Origin: a bacterium
Lineage (GTDB): Bacteria > Pseudomonadota > Gammaproteobacteria > Berkiellales > Berkiellaceae
Direction of reading: 5' to 3'
Length of the DNA stretch: 22,866 bases
NCBI GenBank assembly: GCA_009927065.1
Contig: RFNU01000134.1
Location: 1 to 22,866, forward strand
The first letter of the stretch is position 1. Every line of letters starts with the position of its first letter. The notes beneath the pieces were generated by a model. That model was not told the DNA's origin, did not search any database, and saw nothing but the letters and a program-made list of their open reading frames with translations. Shown here piece by piece: positions 22,814-22,866 of this stretch. A program made the translations under genes and the position numbers.

Positions 22814-22866
22814 ATGACAATCAAGAGAGTTAATCCTATGACGATCAAACGGATTATTTTGTATAC
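22814..22866 (+). CDS. Start of a gene cut by the window edge
   Basis: The ATG at 22814 lies nine bases after GGAG and opens a frame MTIKRVNPMTIKRIILY that runs off the window. The MTIKR sequence occurs twice, so the second ATG (22838) could be an alternative start or the first a short duplication. The product cannot be identified. Confidence 0.4.
   Translation, partial: MTIKRVNPMTIKRIILY

Noticed and set aside
1..22866. CRISPR array or complete mobile element or prophage
   Set aside because: No regularly spaced direct repeats and no cas, integrase or intact transposase genes. The only clear mobile-element remains are TnpB-type relics.

Overview
The window looks like the chromosome of an AT-rich gammaproteobacterium. 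The proteins (RecA, MutS, AlaS, ArgS, CsrA, GcvR) are of gammaproteobacterial type. Three gene groupings also point there: recA next to alaS, csrA upstream of tRNA-Ser(GCU) and tRNA-Arg(ACG), and dapA divergent from gcvR with a lipoprotein gene in the bamC position. The mutS/recA/alaS neighbourhood, the low GC content and the small decayed mobile-element remnants would suit an intracellular or host-associated lineage of the Legionella/Coxiella type. That placement is an inference and cannot be proved from the window.

Layout. Bases 1-840 hold no intact gene; there is a possible transposase relic at the left edge and a G-rich tract. A strong sigma70-type promoter then drives tRNA-Lys(UUU), followed 33 bp later by argS and a small overlapping membrane-protein gene (IcmD-like in outline). 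A spacer of about 300 bp carries a cluster of DnaA-box-like 9-mers. A DUF945/YdgA-like envelope protein gene then runs into mutS tail to tail with a 110-bp antisense overlap. Next on the minus strand is a cyanide-insensitive cytochrome bd-type oxidase operon (cioA, cioB and a DUF2474-type small subunit). Divergent from it is a small gene whose product begins with a double-glycine (bacteriocin-type) leader. recA and alaS follow with no recX. Between them is a previously easy-to-miss 31-codon ORF made of two 13-residue repeats, overlapping the stop of recA and the start of alaS.

Downstream, a BepA-like M48 metalloprotease gene converges on alaS. A decayed, internally deleted TnpB (IS200/IS605 group) remnant keeps its right-end hairpin. 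An AI-2E/PerM-family permease gene converges on a TetR-family regulator gene that has a palindromic candidate operator. The tRNA-Arg/tRNA-Ser pair follows, then an unusual GC-rich, hairpin-dense segment with GGA motifs in loops, a small glycine-rich bacteriocin-like peptide gene with a strong terminator, and csrA. The right end has an unidentified ORF, a small lipoprotein gene plus dapA with a textbook terminator, divergent gcvR coupled to an unknown membrane-anchored protein, and the start of a further gene whose ribosome-binding site lies inside a hairpin.

Most genes are housekeeping: tRNA charging, DNA repair, respiration, lysine synthesis and post-transcriptional control. The accessory interest lies in the small genes and intergenic structures: the GG-leader peptide, the repeat mini-ORF, the DnaA-box cluster, the GGA-loop RNA candidate near csrA, the reduced lipoprotein at the bamC locus, and the TnpB relic with its preserved end.
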